64,000 nucleotides of DNA from Pseudomonas sp. MUP55 (GCF_034043515.1 NZ_CP138214.1:248001-312000); one strand, 5' to 3'. Counted from the stretch's first letter, positions 25,806-34,139 are shown. Made by a program: numbers and translations. The notes: generated from the sequence alone by a model not told the origin.

Positions 25806-26471
25806 ATGCAGCCACCGGTGCTGTCCACCGTTGATCGCCAGCGACTGGAGTCGATGCTGCGCAACCCGCAGATCTTCGCCGGAACGCCCCAAGCCATCGT
25901 CGACGAAACCCTCAAGCGCGCCAGCCAGGTGCTTGAGCAATCGAAGGCCAACGAGCACGCGCTCAAGACCGCCGCCGAGCAACGTGACGCGGCGCTACGC
26001 CAAATGCTGGACGGCGCGGCTCCGGACCGGGACGCGCAACGCAAGGAAGTGCAGGCATTGGTCCAGGGCTTGATCACACAGATCGAAGCCGCGTTGAAAC
26101 CCGCTGCAAAACCTCGAGCACCAGCGCTTCACAGCCACTGTTTCGCAACGTTCATTCATGAACACGGAATGCACCGTGTACTAAATAAGGAAATTGATCA
26201 TGGCATTTGTCAGCGAACAAATTACCGACGCGGTCACCCAGACCAACGTCAAAGTGGTGGCCGAATCGCCAGCGATGGCGATGAGTACCATCTACCAGTC
26301 GATGGCGCAGGCCACCGCGATTCTGTTCCAGAACGCGGTGTCGGCCCAGCAGCAGCAAAACACCCTGGCCCAGGCGGCCACCAACCAGGGCGTGATGCAG
26401 ATCTACAGCGTCGACACCACCGCCGGTGCCGCTGCTACCGAGAAAGTCGCCCAGGGCGGGGTGTCGGATAA
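25806..26471 (+). CDS. Helical protein of unknown function; frame runs 272 bases into the next reb gene
   Basis: The first ~100 residues form charged helices (ASQVLEQSKANEHALKTAAE) with a Lys/Ala-rich end near AALKPAAKPRAP. AGGAGG precedes the ATG. After about nt 26130 the reading becomes Arg/His-rich and is simply the shadow of rebB at 26200, so the natural stop appears lost through a frameshift, or the protein has acquired an overlapping tail. Its place within the cluster suggests an R-body accessory role, but no family is recognised. Confidence 0.55.
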   Translation: MQPPVLSTVDRQRLESMLRNPQIFAGTPQAIVDETLKRASQVLEQSKANEHALKTAAEQRDAALRQMLDGAAPDRDAQRKEVQALVQGLITQIEAALKPAAKPRAPALHSHCFATFIHEHGMHRVLNKEIDHGICQRTNYRRGHPDQRQSGGRIASDGDEYHLPVDGAGHRDSVPERGVGPAAAKHPGPGGHQPGRDADLQRRHHRRCRCYRESRPGRGVG

Positions 26472-26514
26472 CCTCACCAGCCTGTTGACCGTGCTCAAGT
26501 CGTTCCAGTCTTAA
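26200..26514 (+). CDS. rebB: RebB R-body structural protein, copy 2
   Basis: 104 residues from the ATG at 26200. The family core EQITDAVTQTNVKVVAESPA leads to MAMSTIYQSMAQATAILFQN and the glutamine-rich NAVSAQQQQNTLAQA helix typical of RebB. It is nearly identical to the next gene, with most differences at the N-terminus and a few conservative changes. Confidence 0.95.
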   Translation: MAFVSEQITDAVTQTNVKVVAESPAMAMSTIYQSMAQATAILFQNAVSAQQQQNTLAQAATNQGVMQIYSVDTTAGAAATEKVAQGGVSDNLTSLLTVLKSFQS

Positions 26515-26564
26515 GCACTGCGCCATAACGGATGTTGTTCTTTCTAAAGCCAGGAGTTTCAACC

Positions 26565-26879
26565 ATGAGCACAGTCAGCCCGCAAATCACCGATGCCGTC
26601 ACCCAGACCAACGTCAAGGTCGTCGCCGAATCACCGGCAATGGCCATGAGCACGATCTACCAATCCATGGGCCAGGCCACGGCGATCCTGTTCCAGAACT
26701 CGGTCTCGGCCCAGCAGCAGCAAAACACCCTGGCCCAGGCGGCCACCAACCAGGGCGTGATGCAGATCTACAGCGTCGACACCACCGCCGGCGCCGCTGC
26801 TACCGAAAAAGTCGCCCAGGGCGGTGTGGCCGACAACCTGACCAGCCTGTTGACCATCCTCAAATCGTTCCAGTCCTAA
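26565..26879 (+). CDS. rebB: RebB R-body structural protein, copy 3
   Basis: 104 residues from the ATG at 26565 (CAGGAG upstream). Same core as the 26200 copy and the same C-terminal TSLLTILKSFQS. The two are a recent tandem duplication at DNA level as well. It is the last gene of the cluster, followed at once by a strong terminator. Confidence 0.95.
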   Translation: MSTVSPQITDAVTQTNVKVVAESPAMAMSTIYQSMGQATAILFQNSVSAQQQQNTLAQAATNQGVMQIYSVDTTAGAAATEKVAQGGVADNLTSLLTILKSFQS

Positions 26880-26893
26880 GCCGCAAGGCCCAG

Positions 26894-26934
26894 ACACCCC
26901 CGGTGGCCGCAAGCTGCCGGGGGTGTTGTCGTTT
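26894..26934 (+). terminator. Terminator of the R-body cluster
   Basis: ACACCCCCGG (26894-26903) pairs with CCGGGGGTGT (26917-26926) and is followed by TGTCGTTT. Confidence 0.8.
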
Positions 26935-27112
26935 GATCCGAAAATTGGGCCAAATGCGTCGTTTACGTTCTTTTTTTCGAACAGACTATTGCCCCTTCCC
27001 CCCATTGATCCTAGGATTCGTTTGAGATTTCAAACGCTCTGTCTCCCGCGCGCTTTCGCCTATCCTGGCGTGCTGGACTGATTTCCCTGACGGCAGCCCC
27101 TGGCTGATGCGG

Positions 27113-27212
27113 TGTAGGAGCGAGCTTGCTCGCGAAAATCGTTAACGATGACGTCGCGTTTCTGGTTTTACGCGGCGCCCTTGAATTTTTCGCGAGCAAG
27201 CTCGCTCCTACA
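27113..27212. repeat. REP pair of the GTAGGAGCGAGCTTGCTCGCG family
   Basis: TGTAGGAGCGAGCTTGCTCG and its inverted copy CGAGCAAGCTCGCTCCTACA face each other about 45 bases apart. The same family is at 13033 and 54881. Confidence 0.92.
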
Positions 27213-27288
27213 ACGACATGCCCACAAGGCGCCTTTCAACAACTCTAATTCGCTCCGCGTGCGCGCGGTGCTGTTAAGGAAAGCCGAC

Positions 27289-28731
27289 ATGCAGCTTAAA
27301 GACACCCAGTTGTTCCGCCAGCAAGCCTTTATCGATGGCGCTTGGGTCGATGCGGACAATGGTCAGACCATCAAGGTCAACAACCCGGCCACGGGCGAAA
27401 TTCTCGGCACCGTGCCAAAGATGGGCGCCGCGGAAACCCGCCGCGCCATCGAAGCCGCCGACAAGGCCCTGCCGGCCTGGCGTGCCCTCACCGCCAAAGA
27501 GCGCGCCAACAAGCTGCGCCGCTGGTTCGAACTGCTGATCGAAAACCAGGACGACCTCGGCCGCCTGATGACCCTCGAACAAGGCAAGCCGCTGGCCGAA
27601 GCCAAGGGCGAAATCGTCTACGCCGCTTCCTTTATCGAGTGGTTCGCCGAAGAAGCCAAGCGCATCTACGGCGACGTGATCCCCGGCCACCAGCCCGACA
27701 AGCGCCTGATCGTGATCAAGCAGCCAATCGGCGTGACCGCGGCCATCACCCCCTGGAACTTCCCTGCGGCGATGATCACCCGCAAAGCCGGCCCGGCCCT
27801 CGCCGCCGGTTGCACCATGGTAATCAAGCCCGCTTCGCAAACCCCGTTCTCGGCCCTGGCCCTGGTTGAGCTGGCGCACCGCGCCGGTATCCCCAAAGGC
27901 GTGCTGAGCGTGGTCACCGGCAGCGCCGGCGACATTGGCGGCGAGCTGACCAGCAACCCGACTGTGCGTAAATTGTCCTTCACCGGCTCCACCGAAATCG
28001 GTCGCCAGCTGATGGCCGAATGCGCCAAGGACATCAAGAAGGTCTCCCTGGAGCTGGGCGGCAACGCGCCGTTCATCGTGTTCGACGACGCCGACCTGGA
28101 TAAGGCCGTCGAAGGCGCGATCATCTCCAAGTACCGCAACAACGGCCAGACCTGCGTGTGCGCCAACCGCCTGTACATCCAGGACTCTGTGTACGACGCG
28201 TTTGCCGAAAAACTCAAAGTGGCCGTGACCAAACTGAAGATCGGCAACGGTCTGGAAGAGGGCACCACCACAGGCCCGCTGATCGATGAAAAAGCCGTGG
28301 CCAAGGTTCAGGAGCACATCGCCGATGCCCTGAGCAAAGGCGCCAAGCTGCTGGCCGGTGGCAAGGTGATGGAAGGCAACTTCTTCGAGCCGACCATCCT
28401 CACCGACGTGCCGAAAAACGCCGCCGTGGCCAAGGAAGAAACCTTCGGCCCACTGGCGCCGCTGTTCCGCTTCAAAGACGAAGCCGAAGTGATCGCGATG
28501 GCCAACGACACCGAATTCGGCCTGGCGTCGTACTTCTATGCACGCGACCTGGGCCGTGTATTCCGCGTGGCCGAAGCCCTGGAATACGGCATGGTCGGCG
28601 TCAACACCGGGTTGATCTCCAACGAAGTGGCGCCGTTCGGCGGCATCAAGGCGTCGGGCCTGGGCCGTGAAGGGTCCAAGTACGGGATCGAGGATTACCT
28701 TGAAATCAAATACCTCTGCCTGGGCATCTGA
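27289..28731 (+). CDS. gabD: Succinate/glutarate-semialdehyde dehydrogenase
   Basis: 480 residues from the ATG at 27289 (AAGGA upstream), the usual GabD length. NADP-type aldehyde dehydrogenase features: ITPWNFP, the glycine motif FTGSTEIG, the general base in LELGGNAPF and catalytic Cys289 in NNGQTCVCANR. It oxidises succinate semialdehyde in GABA catabolism. In P. putida the equivalent pair (DavD-DavT) serves the glutarate branch of lysine breakdown. gabT follows after 180 bases. Confidence 0.95.
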   Translation: MQLKDTQLFRQQAFIDGAWVDADNGQTIKVNNPATGEILGTVPKMGAAETRRAIEAADKALPAWRALTAKERANKLRRWFELLIENQDDLGRLMTLEQGKPLAEAKGEIVYAASFIEWFAEEAKRIYGDVIPGHQPDKRLIVIKQPIGVTAAITPWNFPAAMITRKAGPALAAGCTMVIKPASQTPFSALALVELAHRAGIPKGVLSVVTGSAGDIGGELTSNPTVRKLSFTGSTEIGRQLMAECAKDIKKVSLELGGNAPFIVFDDADLDKAVEGAIISKYRNNGQTCVCANRLYIQDSVYDAFAEKLKVAVTKLKIGNGLEEGTTTGPLIDEKAVAKVQEHIADALSKGAKLLAGGKVMEGNFFEPTILTDVPKNAAVAKEETFGPLAPLFRFKDEAEVIAMANDTEFGLASYFYARDLGRVFRVAEALEYGMVGVNTGLISNEVAPFGGIKASGLGREGSKYGIEDYLEIKYLCLGI

Positions 28732-28734
28732 CCG

Positions 28735-28908
28735 GCAGGCGATTGCAGTAAACGCAGAGGGCACGAGAGCGCTGTCCCTTTGCGTGTTTCACACCGTAAT
28801 TCGTAGTGGCCGGGAAAGCTGTGGCAGTCGATCATCGCATGCTGCCGTAGTTGCCTCCCCGCCACGTATTCCTTGAACAACGCCACCCGATGAGTGGCGA
28901 ATGAGGAC
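28735..28908 (+). ncRNA. Probable gabT RNA motif (5' UTR of gabT)
   Basis: The 180-base gap between gabD and gabT contains pairing elements such as ACGCAGAGGGCACGAGAGCG with CTGTCCCTTTGCGT, and CACCCGATGAGTGGCG at the end. A conserved RNA named the gabT motif is known only from Pseudomonas, exactly between gabD and gabT. I assign it by position and pairing; a covariance search was not run. Confidence 0.6.
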
Positions 28909-28911
28909 TTT

Positions 28912-30189
28912 ATGAGCAAGACCAACGCATCCCTGATGAAACGCCGCGAAGCCGCTGTACCGCGCGGTGTTGGCCAGATTCACCCGATCTTCGCCGAATC
29001 GGCGAAGAACGCCACCGTGACCGACGTTGAAGGTCGCGAGTTCATCGACTTCGCCGGCGGCATCGCCGTGCTGAACACCGGCCACGTGCACCCGAAAATC
29101 ATCGCGGCCGTGACCGAGCAGTTGAACAAGCTGACGCACACCTGCTTCCAGGTACTGGCCTACGAGCCCTACGTGGAAGTGTGCGAAAAAGTCGCGGCCA
29201 AGGTGCCCGGTGATTTCGCCAAGAAAACCCTGCTGGTCACCACCGGTTCCGAAGCGGTGGAAAACGCCGTGAAAATCGCCCGCGCCGCCACAGGCCGTGC
29301 CGGCGTGATCGCCTTCACCGGTGCTTACCACGGCCGCACCATGATGACCCTGGGCCTGACCGGCAAAGTCGTGCCTTACTCGGCCGGCATGGGCCTGATG
29401 CCAGGCGGCGTGTTCCGTGCGCTGTACCCGAACGAACTGCACGGTGTGAGCGACGACGACGCCATCGCCAGCATCGAACGCATCTTCAAGAACGATGCCG
29501 AGCCGCGTGATATCGCTGCGATCATCATCGAGCCGGTGCAGGGCGAAGGCGGTTTCTACGTCGCGCCGAAGACCTTCATGAAGCGCCTGCGCGAACTGTG
29601 CGACAAGCACGGCATCCTGCTGATCGCCGACGAAGTGCAAACCGGTGCCGGCCGTACCGGGACCTTCTTTGCCATGGAGCAGATGGGCGTTGCCGCCGAC
29701 CTGACCACCTTCGCCAAATCCATCGCTGGCGGCTTCCCGCTGGCCGGTGTGTGCGGCAAGGCTGAATACATGGACGCCATCGCCCCAGGCGGCCTGGGCG
29801 GCACCTATGCCGGCAGCCCGATTGCCTGCGCGGCTGCATTGGCGGTAATGGAAGTGTTCGAAGAAGAGCACCTGCTGGACCGCTGCAAGGCCGTCGGCGA
29901 GCGCCTGGTGACCGGCCTCAAGGCCATCCAGGCCAAATACCCGGTGATCGGCGAAGTGCGCGCCCTGGGCGCGATGATTGCCTTGGAGCTGTTCGAAGAT
30001 GGCGACAGCCACAAGCCGAACGCCGCCGCGGTTGCAGCCGTGGTAGCCAAGGCGCGTGACAAGGGCCTGATCCTGCTGTCCTGCGGTACCTACGGCAACG
30101 TGTTGCGCGTACTGGTGCCGTTGACCTCGCCGGACGAGCAGTTGGACAAGGGCCTGGCAATCATCGAAGAGTGCTTCTCCGAGCTTTAA
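28912..30189 (+). CDS. gabT: 4-aminobutyrate (5-aminovalerate) aminotransferase
   Basis: 425 residues from the ATG at 28912 (GAGGA upstream). Class III PLP aminotransferase: TTGSEAVENAVKIARAATGR, AYHGRT, the aspartate in LLIADEVQTGAGRTG and PLP lysine Lys269 in FAKSIAGGFPLAGV. It transfers the amino group of GABA or 5-aminovalerate to 2-oxoglutarate; gabD takes the product. An intrinsic terminator follows. Confidence 0.96.
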   Translation: MSKTNASLMKRREAAVPRGVGQIHPIFAESAKNATVTDVEGREFIDFAGGIAVLNTGHVHPKIIAAVTEQLNKLTHTCFQVLAYEPYVEVCEKVAAKVPGDFAKKTLLVTTGSEAVENAVKIARAATGRAGVIAFTGAYHGRTMMTLGLTGKVVPYSAGMGLMPGGVFRALYPNELHGVSDDDAIASIERIFKNDAEPRDIAAIIIEPVQGEGGFYVAPKTFMKRLRELCDKHGILLIADEVQTGAGRTGTFFAMEQMGVAADLTTFAKSIAGGFPLAGVCGKAEYMDAIAPGGLGGTYAGSPIACAAALAVMEVFEEEHLLDRCKAVGERLVTGLKAIQAKYPVIGEVRALGAMIALELFEDGDSHKPNAAAVAAVVAKARDKGLILLSCGTYGNVLRVLVPLTSPDEQLDKGLAIIEECFSEL

Positions 30190-30213
30190 GCCCAGGGTTG
30201 TGTCGATAAAAAA

Positions 30214-30235
30214 CCCCGCCTCGGCGGGGTTTTTT
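30214..30235 (+). terminator. Terminator of gabDT
   Basis: CCCCGCC T CGGCGGGG hairpin with an upstream A-run and TTTTTT after it. It may also serve the convergent gene ending at 30270. Confidence 0.93.
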
Positions 30236-30269
30236 GTGCCGGGTGAATCACCTTCAGGCGTTGGTTGGC

Positions 30270-31469
30270 TTAATCAACGATCACTACACCGATCAACGGC
30301 ACGATCAATACCGTACTGATCGCCATAGACAATACGTTGCCGATGTAGGGGGGCAGGTAGCCCGGCAGGCGCCCGGCAATCGCGCAGGCCAACGGCGGGG
30401 CGATCAGCGCACCCAGTATTGCGCTGGCTACAATCACTGTCGGATTGCCGCCATAGGTCAACACCGCAGCGGGCACCACCGATACCAGGGGCACATAGGT
30501 CGGATACCAACCCCGCTCACGCCATTGCCGACGCCACAGGATAATGCCGATGAGCGAGGTCAACGCTTGGCCCGCAATCAAGTGTGGCAACCATCCAGAT
30601 CCATAAGCAGGGCTCAGGGGGTTCAATGCGTAGGCCAGCAACACCCCAGCGAGCAAACCCAGGCTGGCCCACTCATTGCCAAAGAACGGTGCTTCGGAAA
30701 AGTCAGCCAGCACCCGACGTAACGTCCAGCGTATACCGTAGTCGGGTATTTTCTGGGCGGCGGGGGGAGCTGTGTCGGCCTTGGTTTCAGCTGCACGGCT
30801 GACCAGCACCGGCAGTGCACGGCACAGTAAGAACGCCACCACACTGCCTAAAGCCATGCCCAATACGTTGCCAATCACCACCGGCAAACCCAGCGGAATG
30901 CACAGGTAGTTCACCAGCAACAGGCAGCTCGGCGTCACCAGAAGCGCGCCGAGCAAGGCGCCATTGAGCGTGACCTTCCACCCCCCGCCAAACAGCAGCA
31001 CCATGGCCGCCGGCAGCGAAACAAAGGCGGCAAAGGTGGGTTGCCAGGAGCCCGCCGTCAACGTCCAGCCCCAGAGCGCATTGCTCAGCAGCAGGCCCAG
31101 CAACGAACTGGTCACCAGCCAGGGCCAGAGCCCCGTGCCGTAGGCAATGCTGAAGCCTTGCCAGGCTTGAGCATAACGGCTGGTCCAGTAACCGAAAGCG
31201 CCACCGAGCAGCAGGCCGAGTGACGCGAACTCGTGTTTGTAGAAGGCCACCTCACTGATATCGCCGACCACCCAACGCAACCACGCTGTTGGCGTGGGCA
31301 GGCTGGCCATCATGTCGTTGTAGCTTGGCCAGAGCTGCGGCGCCGAGGTGGAGTAAGCCACTGACAACCCTGTGAGCGACACTACCAGGGTGAGCGAGGC
31401 CAGGATCAGGATGACAAGGTGGCGAACGGATGAGTCTGATGATGCTTTTCTTGTTGGTATGAAACCCAT
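30270..31469 (-). CDS. Polytopic membrane protein, function unknown
   Basis: 399 residues from the ATG at 31469 (GGAGGT 7 bases upstream). About ten membrane segments are visible, arranged as two similar halves: each starts with a SEVAFYKHEFASLGLLLGG-like / SEAPFFGNEWASLGLLAGVL segment and ends with a PVVIGNVLGMALG / PPYIGNVLSMAIS segment. This internal duplication suggests a transporter-like fold. I do not recognise the family. It lies just downstream of a nitrilase-family amidase, probably in one operon. Confidence 0.8.
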   Translation of the reverse strand: MGFIPTRKASSDSSVRHLVILILASLTLVVSLTGLSVAYSTSAPQLWPSYNDMMASLPTPTAWLRWVVGDISEVAFYKHEFASLGLLLGGAFGYWTSRYAQAWQGFSIAYGTGLWPWLVTSSLLGLLLSNALWGWTLTAGSWQPTFAAFVSLPAAMVLLFGGGWKVTLNGALLGALLVTPSCLLLVNYLCIPLGLPVVIGNVLGMALGSVVAFLLCRALPVLVSRAAETKADTAPPAAQKIPDYGIRWTLRRVLADFSEAPFFGNEWASLGLLAGVLLAYALNPLSPAYGSGWLPHLIAGQALTSLIGIILWRRQWRERGWYPTYVPLVSVVPAAVLTYGGNPTVIVASAILGALIAPPLACAIAGRLPGYLPPYIGNVLSMAISTVLIVPLIGVVIVD

Positions 31470-31482
31470 GATCGCACCTCCA

Positions 31483-32370
31483 TCAGCGTGGCAGGCACGG
31501 GTGAAGGCGGTAGCCGAGCATCGCGTCATAGAGGTCGCTGCGACGGTCCCGGTGCAGGTCGTTGAGGCTGTTCCAGATCGGTGCGCTGCGGGCGGTGGAA
31601 AGGTCGATATCGGCGTAAATAATCGCTTGCTCGTTAGGTGAGGCGACTTTGCCGATAGGCCAGCCGTTGGTGCCAGCAATCAACGAACAACCAAGGTAGC
31701 GCGCGTCCTGTTCCTCGCCGATGCGGTTGGCCGCAGCAATGAACACGTTGTTGACGTGGGCGGCGGTCATGGTCAAGTACGAGGCCATGCATTTGCCTGC
31801 CTCGTCGAACAGTGGCGGTGGGGTCCACACCCAGTTGTTCAGGCTGCAAATGATATCGGCGCCTTGCTGGGTCAGCAGGCGTGGGACTTCGGGGAACCAG
31901 ATGTCCCAGCAGATCAGTAAGCCTATGCGGCCTATGGGCGTTTCAAACACCGGGAAACCGAGGTTGCCAGGGCTGAACCAGAGCTTTTCCTTGTTCCACA
32001 GGTGGGCCTTGCGGTATTTGCCAATCAGGCCCTCGGGGCCCAGCAGGACTGCGGTGTCGAACAGTTGCATGCCGTCGCGTTCAGCCAAGCCTGCCACGAG
32101 ATACACCTGGTGGAGCTGGGCGAAATCCATCCAGGCCCGCAGGCTGGGACCGTCTGGAACGGGTTCGGCATGGAGATAGGCATCCTCGCGATTGTTGAAT
32201 AGATAACCGGTATTGGCCAATTCCGGCAGCACAATCAGATTGGCGCCATTGTTCACCGCTTGCAGGGCAAGGCTCAGGCTGGTTTCCAGGTTGGAGGCGC
32301 GATTGTGGGTGCCGACTTGCGGATCAAATTGCACAACGGCGACGCGTACGGGGCTCGTGAACTCGTTCAT
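31483..32370 (-). CDS. Nitrilase-superfamily carbon-nitrogen hydrolase (amidase)
   Basis: 295 residues with the full triad: Glu50 in LIVLPELANTGY, Lys121 in GKYRKAHLW and Cys154 in GLLICWDIWFPE. Such enzymes hydrolyse amides or nitriles in the cytosol. Upstream in the same direction lies the remnant of an FAD amino-acid monooxygenase, a type of enzyme that makes amides from amino acids, so this is most likely the matching amidase (compare DavB/DavA for lysine). Confidence 0.9.
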   Translation of the reverse strand: MNEFTSPVRVAVVQFDPQVGTHNRASNLETSLSLALQAVNNGANLIVLPELANTGYLFNNREDAYLHAEPVPDGPSLRAWMDFAQLHQVYLVAGLAERDGMQLFDTAVLLGPEGLIGKYRKAHLWNKEKLWFSPGNLGFPVFETPIGRIGLLICWDIWFPEVPRLLTQQGADIICSLNNWVWTPPPLFDEAGKCMASYLTMTAAHVNNVFIAAANRIGEEQDARYLGCSLIAGTNGWPIGKVASPNEQAIIYADIDLSTARSAPIWNSLNDLHRDRRSDLYDAMLGYRLHPCLPR

Positions 32371-32447
32371 GGTGCAGACCTCTTTTTATTGTTATGAACC
32401 CACCGGGACGGGTGGGTGTTTAATAGGAGGTCTTTTTTGTTTATGCG

Positions 32448-33026
32448 TCAGTAGGCTGTTTCCGCTTGAGTCGTAGGCAGCTGCTGAATCGATGGCTGCC
32501 CCTGGTAGCGTGGGTACACATCCAGGCTAAACCCCCCGTTGAACGTGGCTTGGGTGGCATTGCAGAGGTTGATCACGGCATCGATGGCGCCGCGCAGGCA
32601 AGGCTCCGTCCAGCCTGCATCCACCGAAAACGATTCGCCGGCCGGATACAGGCCGGAAACATCGGCGTAATCGCGGTTGTACCGCATCAAACTGACGGCA
32701 TCGTAGTAAGTCCCGGCGCGATAGAGCTTGGCGCACCCTAGCGCGCTCTTGTCGGTCATCCAGCGTTGGACGATGGCGTTTTTTGTATCGATGTAGGGCG
32801 ATATCGGCGTTTTGATATTGGCGCTGCGTAACAGGATGCGGTCCAGTTCCATGACGCACTTGTTGATCAGCGTTTGGTCGTCAAAAGAGGCCAGTTTGGT
32901 CGCGTCATCCTCCCAGGTGTAACTGAGCAAAATGCAGTCGTAGGGATAGGCGTCGTGGTAGCGATACGTGTACACATCATGAATAAAGCTGTCAGTGACC
33001 ATGATCTGCGGAATGAAGATCGTTCC
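32448..33026 (-). pseudogene. 3' remnant of an FAD-dependent amino-acid monooxygenase
   Basis: About 190 residues match only the C-terminal third of tryptophan 2-monooxygenase/L-amino-acid oxidase-type flavoproteins: CILLSYTWEDDATKL, MTDKSALGCAKLYRAGTYYD, and the FAD-contacting SGLYPAGESFSVDAGWTEP. The N-terminal dinucleotide-binding GxGxxG part is absent. The homology stops where the 105-base REP-type element at 33021-33125 begins. Without the Rossmann domain the product cannot bind FAD. Confidence 0.85.
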
Positions 33027-33125
33027 CACGCTCCCGCGTGGTAACGCCGTCCGTGACGCTCTGCGTCACTATGGGGCGGGACGCGGAGCGTCCTGGGAGG
33101 CGTTACCACGCGGAGCGTGGGAACG
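33021..33125. repeat. Inverted REP-type element at the truncation point
   Basis: CGTTCCCACGCTCCCGCGTG (33021-) and CACGCGGAGCGTGGGAACG (-33125) are the arms; the centre holds GTGACGCTCTGCGTCAC. This sequence class is widespread in fluorescent pseudomonads. One side abuts the monooxygenase remnant, the other the diguanylate cyclase gene. Confidence 0.9.
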
Positions 33126-33137
33126 ATCAGTTCAGCA

Positions 33138-34139
33138 CTAACCCGCGATGACGCGGTTTTTGCCCTGGCGCTTTGCCTCATACATCGCCGCATCGGCGCG
33201 GCCGAACAGGCTGTCGAGCGTCGAGTCGTCTTCGCGCAGGCTGGCCAGGCCCTGGCTGACGGTCACGGTAAATGCGTGGCCTTCGACGCTGAAGCTCAGC
33301 CTTTGGATTTCCTTGCCCAGCCGCTCCGCCACCTGCAGGGCCATCTCCGGGGCGCAGCCGGGTAGCACGGCGGCAAATTCTTCGCCGCCGATGCGCCCGA
33401 ACAGGTCGCCACGGCGCAACACGCCTCTGCCGCTCTCGGCGATGCGGCGCAATACCTGGTCGCCTTCCAGGTGGCCATACGTGTCGTTGATGTCTTTGAA
33501 GTCATCGATGTCCAGCAACAGGAACGCTAACGGCGTGCCCTGCACACAGGCGCTGTCAAAGGCCTGGTTGGCGAGCTCGAAGAAGTGCCGGCGGTTGCTG
33601 CTCTGGGTCAGCACATCGGTGGTGGCCAGGCGATGCAGTTCCAGCTCCAGGTGCTTCTTTTCGGTGATGTCCTCGGCCATGCCCACGACGATCATCGGCT
33701 TGCCCGGCTCTGCCTGCTGGTTGATATAGCATTTGTCGCTGAGCCAGCGGATCTGCCCGTCGGCCGTGACGATGCGGTACTCGCGGTCCTCCACGGCGCC
33801 CTGTTCCAGCACGCGGGCGAGGCTGTGTTCGGCGTAGTCGAGGTCTTCGGGGTGAATGCTGTTGCGCCATTCCCGATGATCGGCCAACAGCAAACCGGCG
33901 CTGCGGCCGAATATCCGCTCGTACGCCGGGCTGACGTACAGCACGCGGCGGGTTTCCCAGTCGATGGCCCACAGCACGGCATTCACGCTCACCAGCAGCG
34001 AGCTGAGCAGCTGCTCACGCTCACTCAGCCGCTCGACCTCACCCTGGGCATGCATGAGCGCCAACAGCGTCGACGCCGCGGCTGGGCGCGGTGGCTGGTC
34101 AGTGGACACATCGGGCAGGCAAGGCTTTTCGTGAACCAT
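33138..34139 (-). CDS. PAS-GGDEF diguanylate cyclase
   Basis: 333 residues from the ATG at 34139; an in-frame ATG at 34175 is possible. A coiled N-terminal helix (GEVERLSEREQLLSSLLVSV) leads to a PAS fold (LYVSPAYERIFGRSAGLLLA, WRNSIHPEDL) with PAC, then a GGDEF domain with the active-site variant GGEEF and LLLDIDDFKDINDTYGH. It makes cyclic-di-GMP in the cytosol; no membrane segment. The I-site RxxD is not evident just upstream of GGEEF. A cytosolic sensor of unknown signal. Confidence 0.93.
   Translation of the reverse strand: MVHEKPCLPDVSTDQPPRPAAASTLLALMHAQGEVERLSEREQLLSSLLVSVNAVLWAIDWETRRVLYVSPAYERIFGRSAGLLLADHREWRNSIHPEDLDYAEHSLARVLEQGAVEDREYRIVTADGQIRWLSDKCYINQQAEPGKPMIVVGMAEDITEKKHLELELHRLATTDVLTQSSNRRHFFELANQAFDSACVQGTPLAFLLLDIDDFKDINDTYGHLEGDQVLRRIAESGRGVLRRGDLFGRIGGEEFAAVLPGCAPEMALQVAERLGKEIQRLSFSVEGHAFTVTVSQGLASLREDDSTLDSLFGRADAAMYEAKRQGKNRVIAG

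Larger units (their letters stand above)
26880..27288. other. Intergenic region between R-body cluster and gabD
   Basis: A 409-base gap with the R-body terminator (26894-26934), a REP pair (27113-27212) and the gabD leader. No gene seen; an N-terminal extension of gabD through the REP is not credible. Confidence 0.7.

Noticed and set aside
27148..27288. N-terminal extension of GabD to 27148
   Set aside because: It would translate the REP pair; the ATG at 27289 gives the normal 480-residue length with a good ribosome-binding site.
27274..28764. 496-codon minus-strand frame opposite gabD
   Set aside because: Complete overlap with a conserved aldehyde dehydrogenase; a typical antisense shadow in high-GC DNA.
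31470..31679. N-terminal extension of the membrane protein to 31679
   Set aside because: The extension overlaps the nitrilase gene, is low-quality sequence, and GGAGGT stands correctly before the ATG at 31469.
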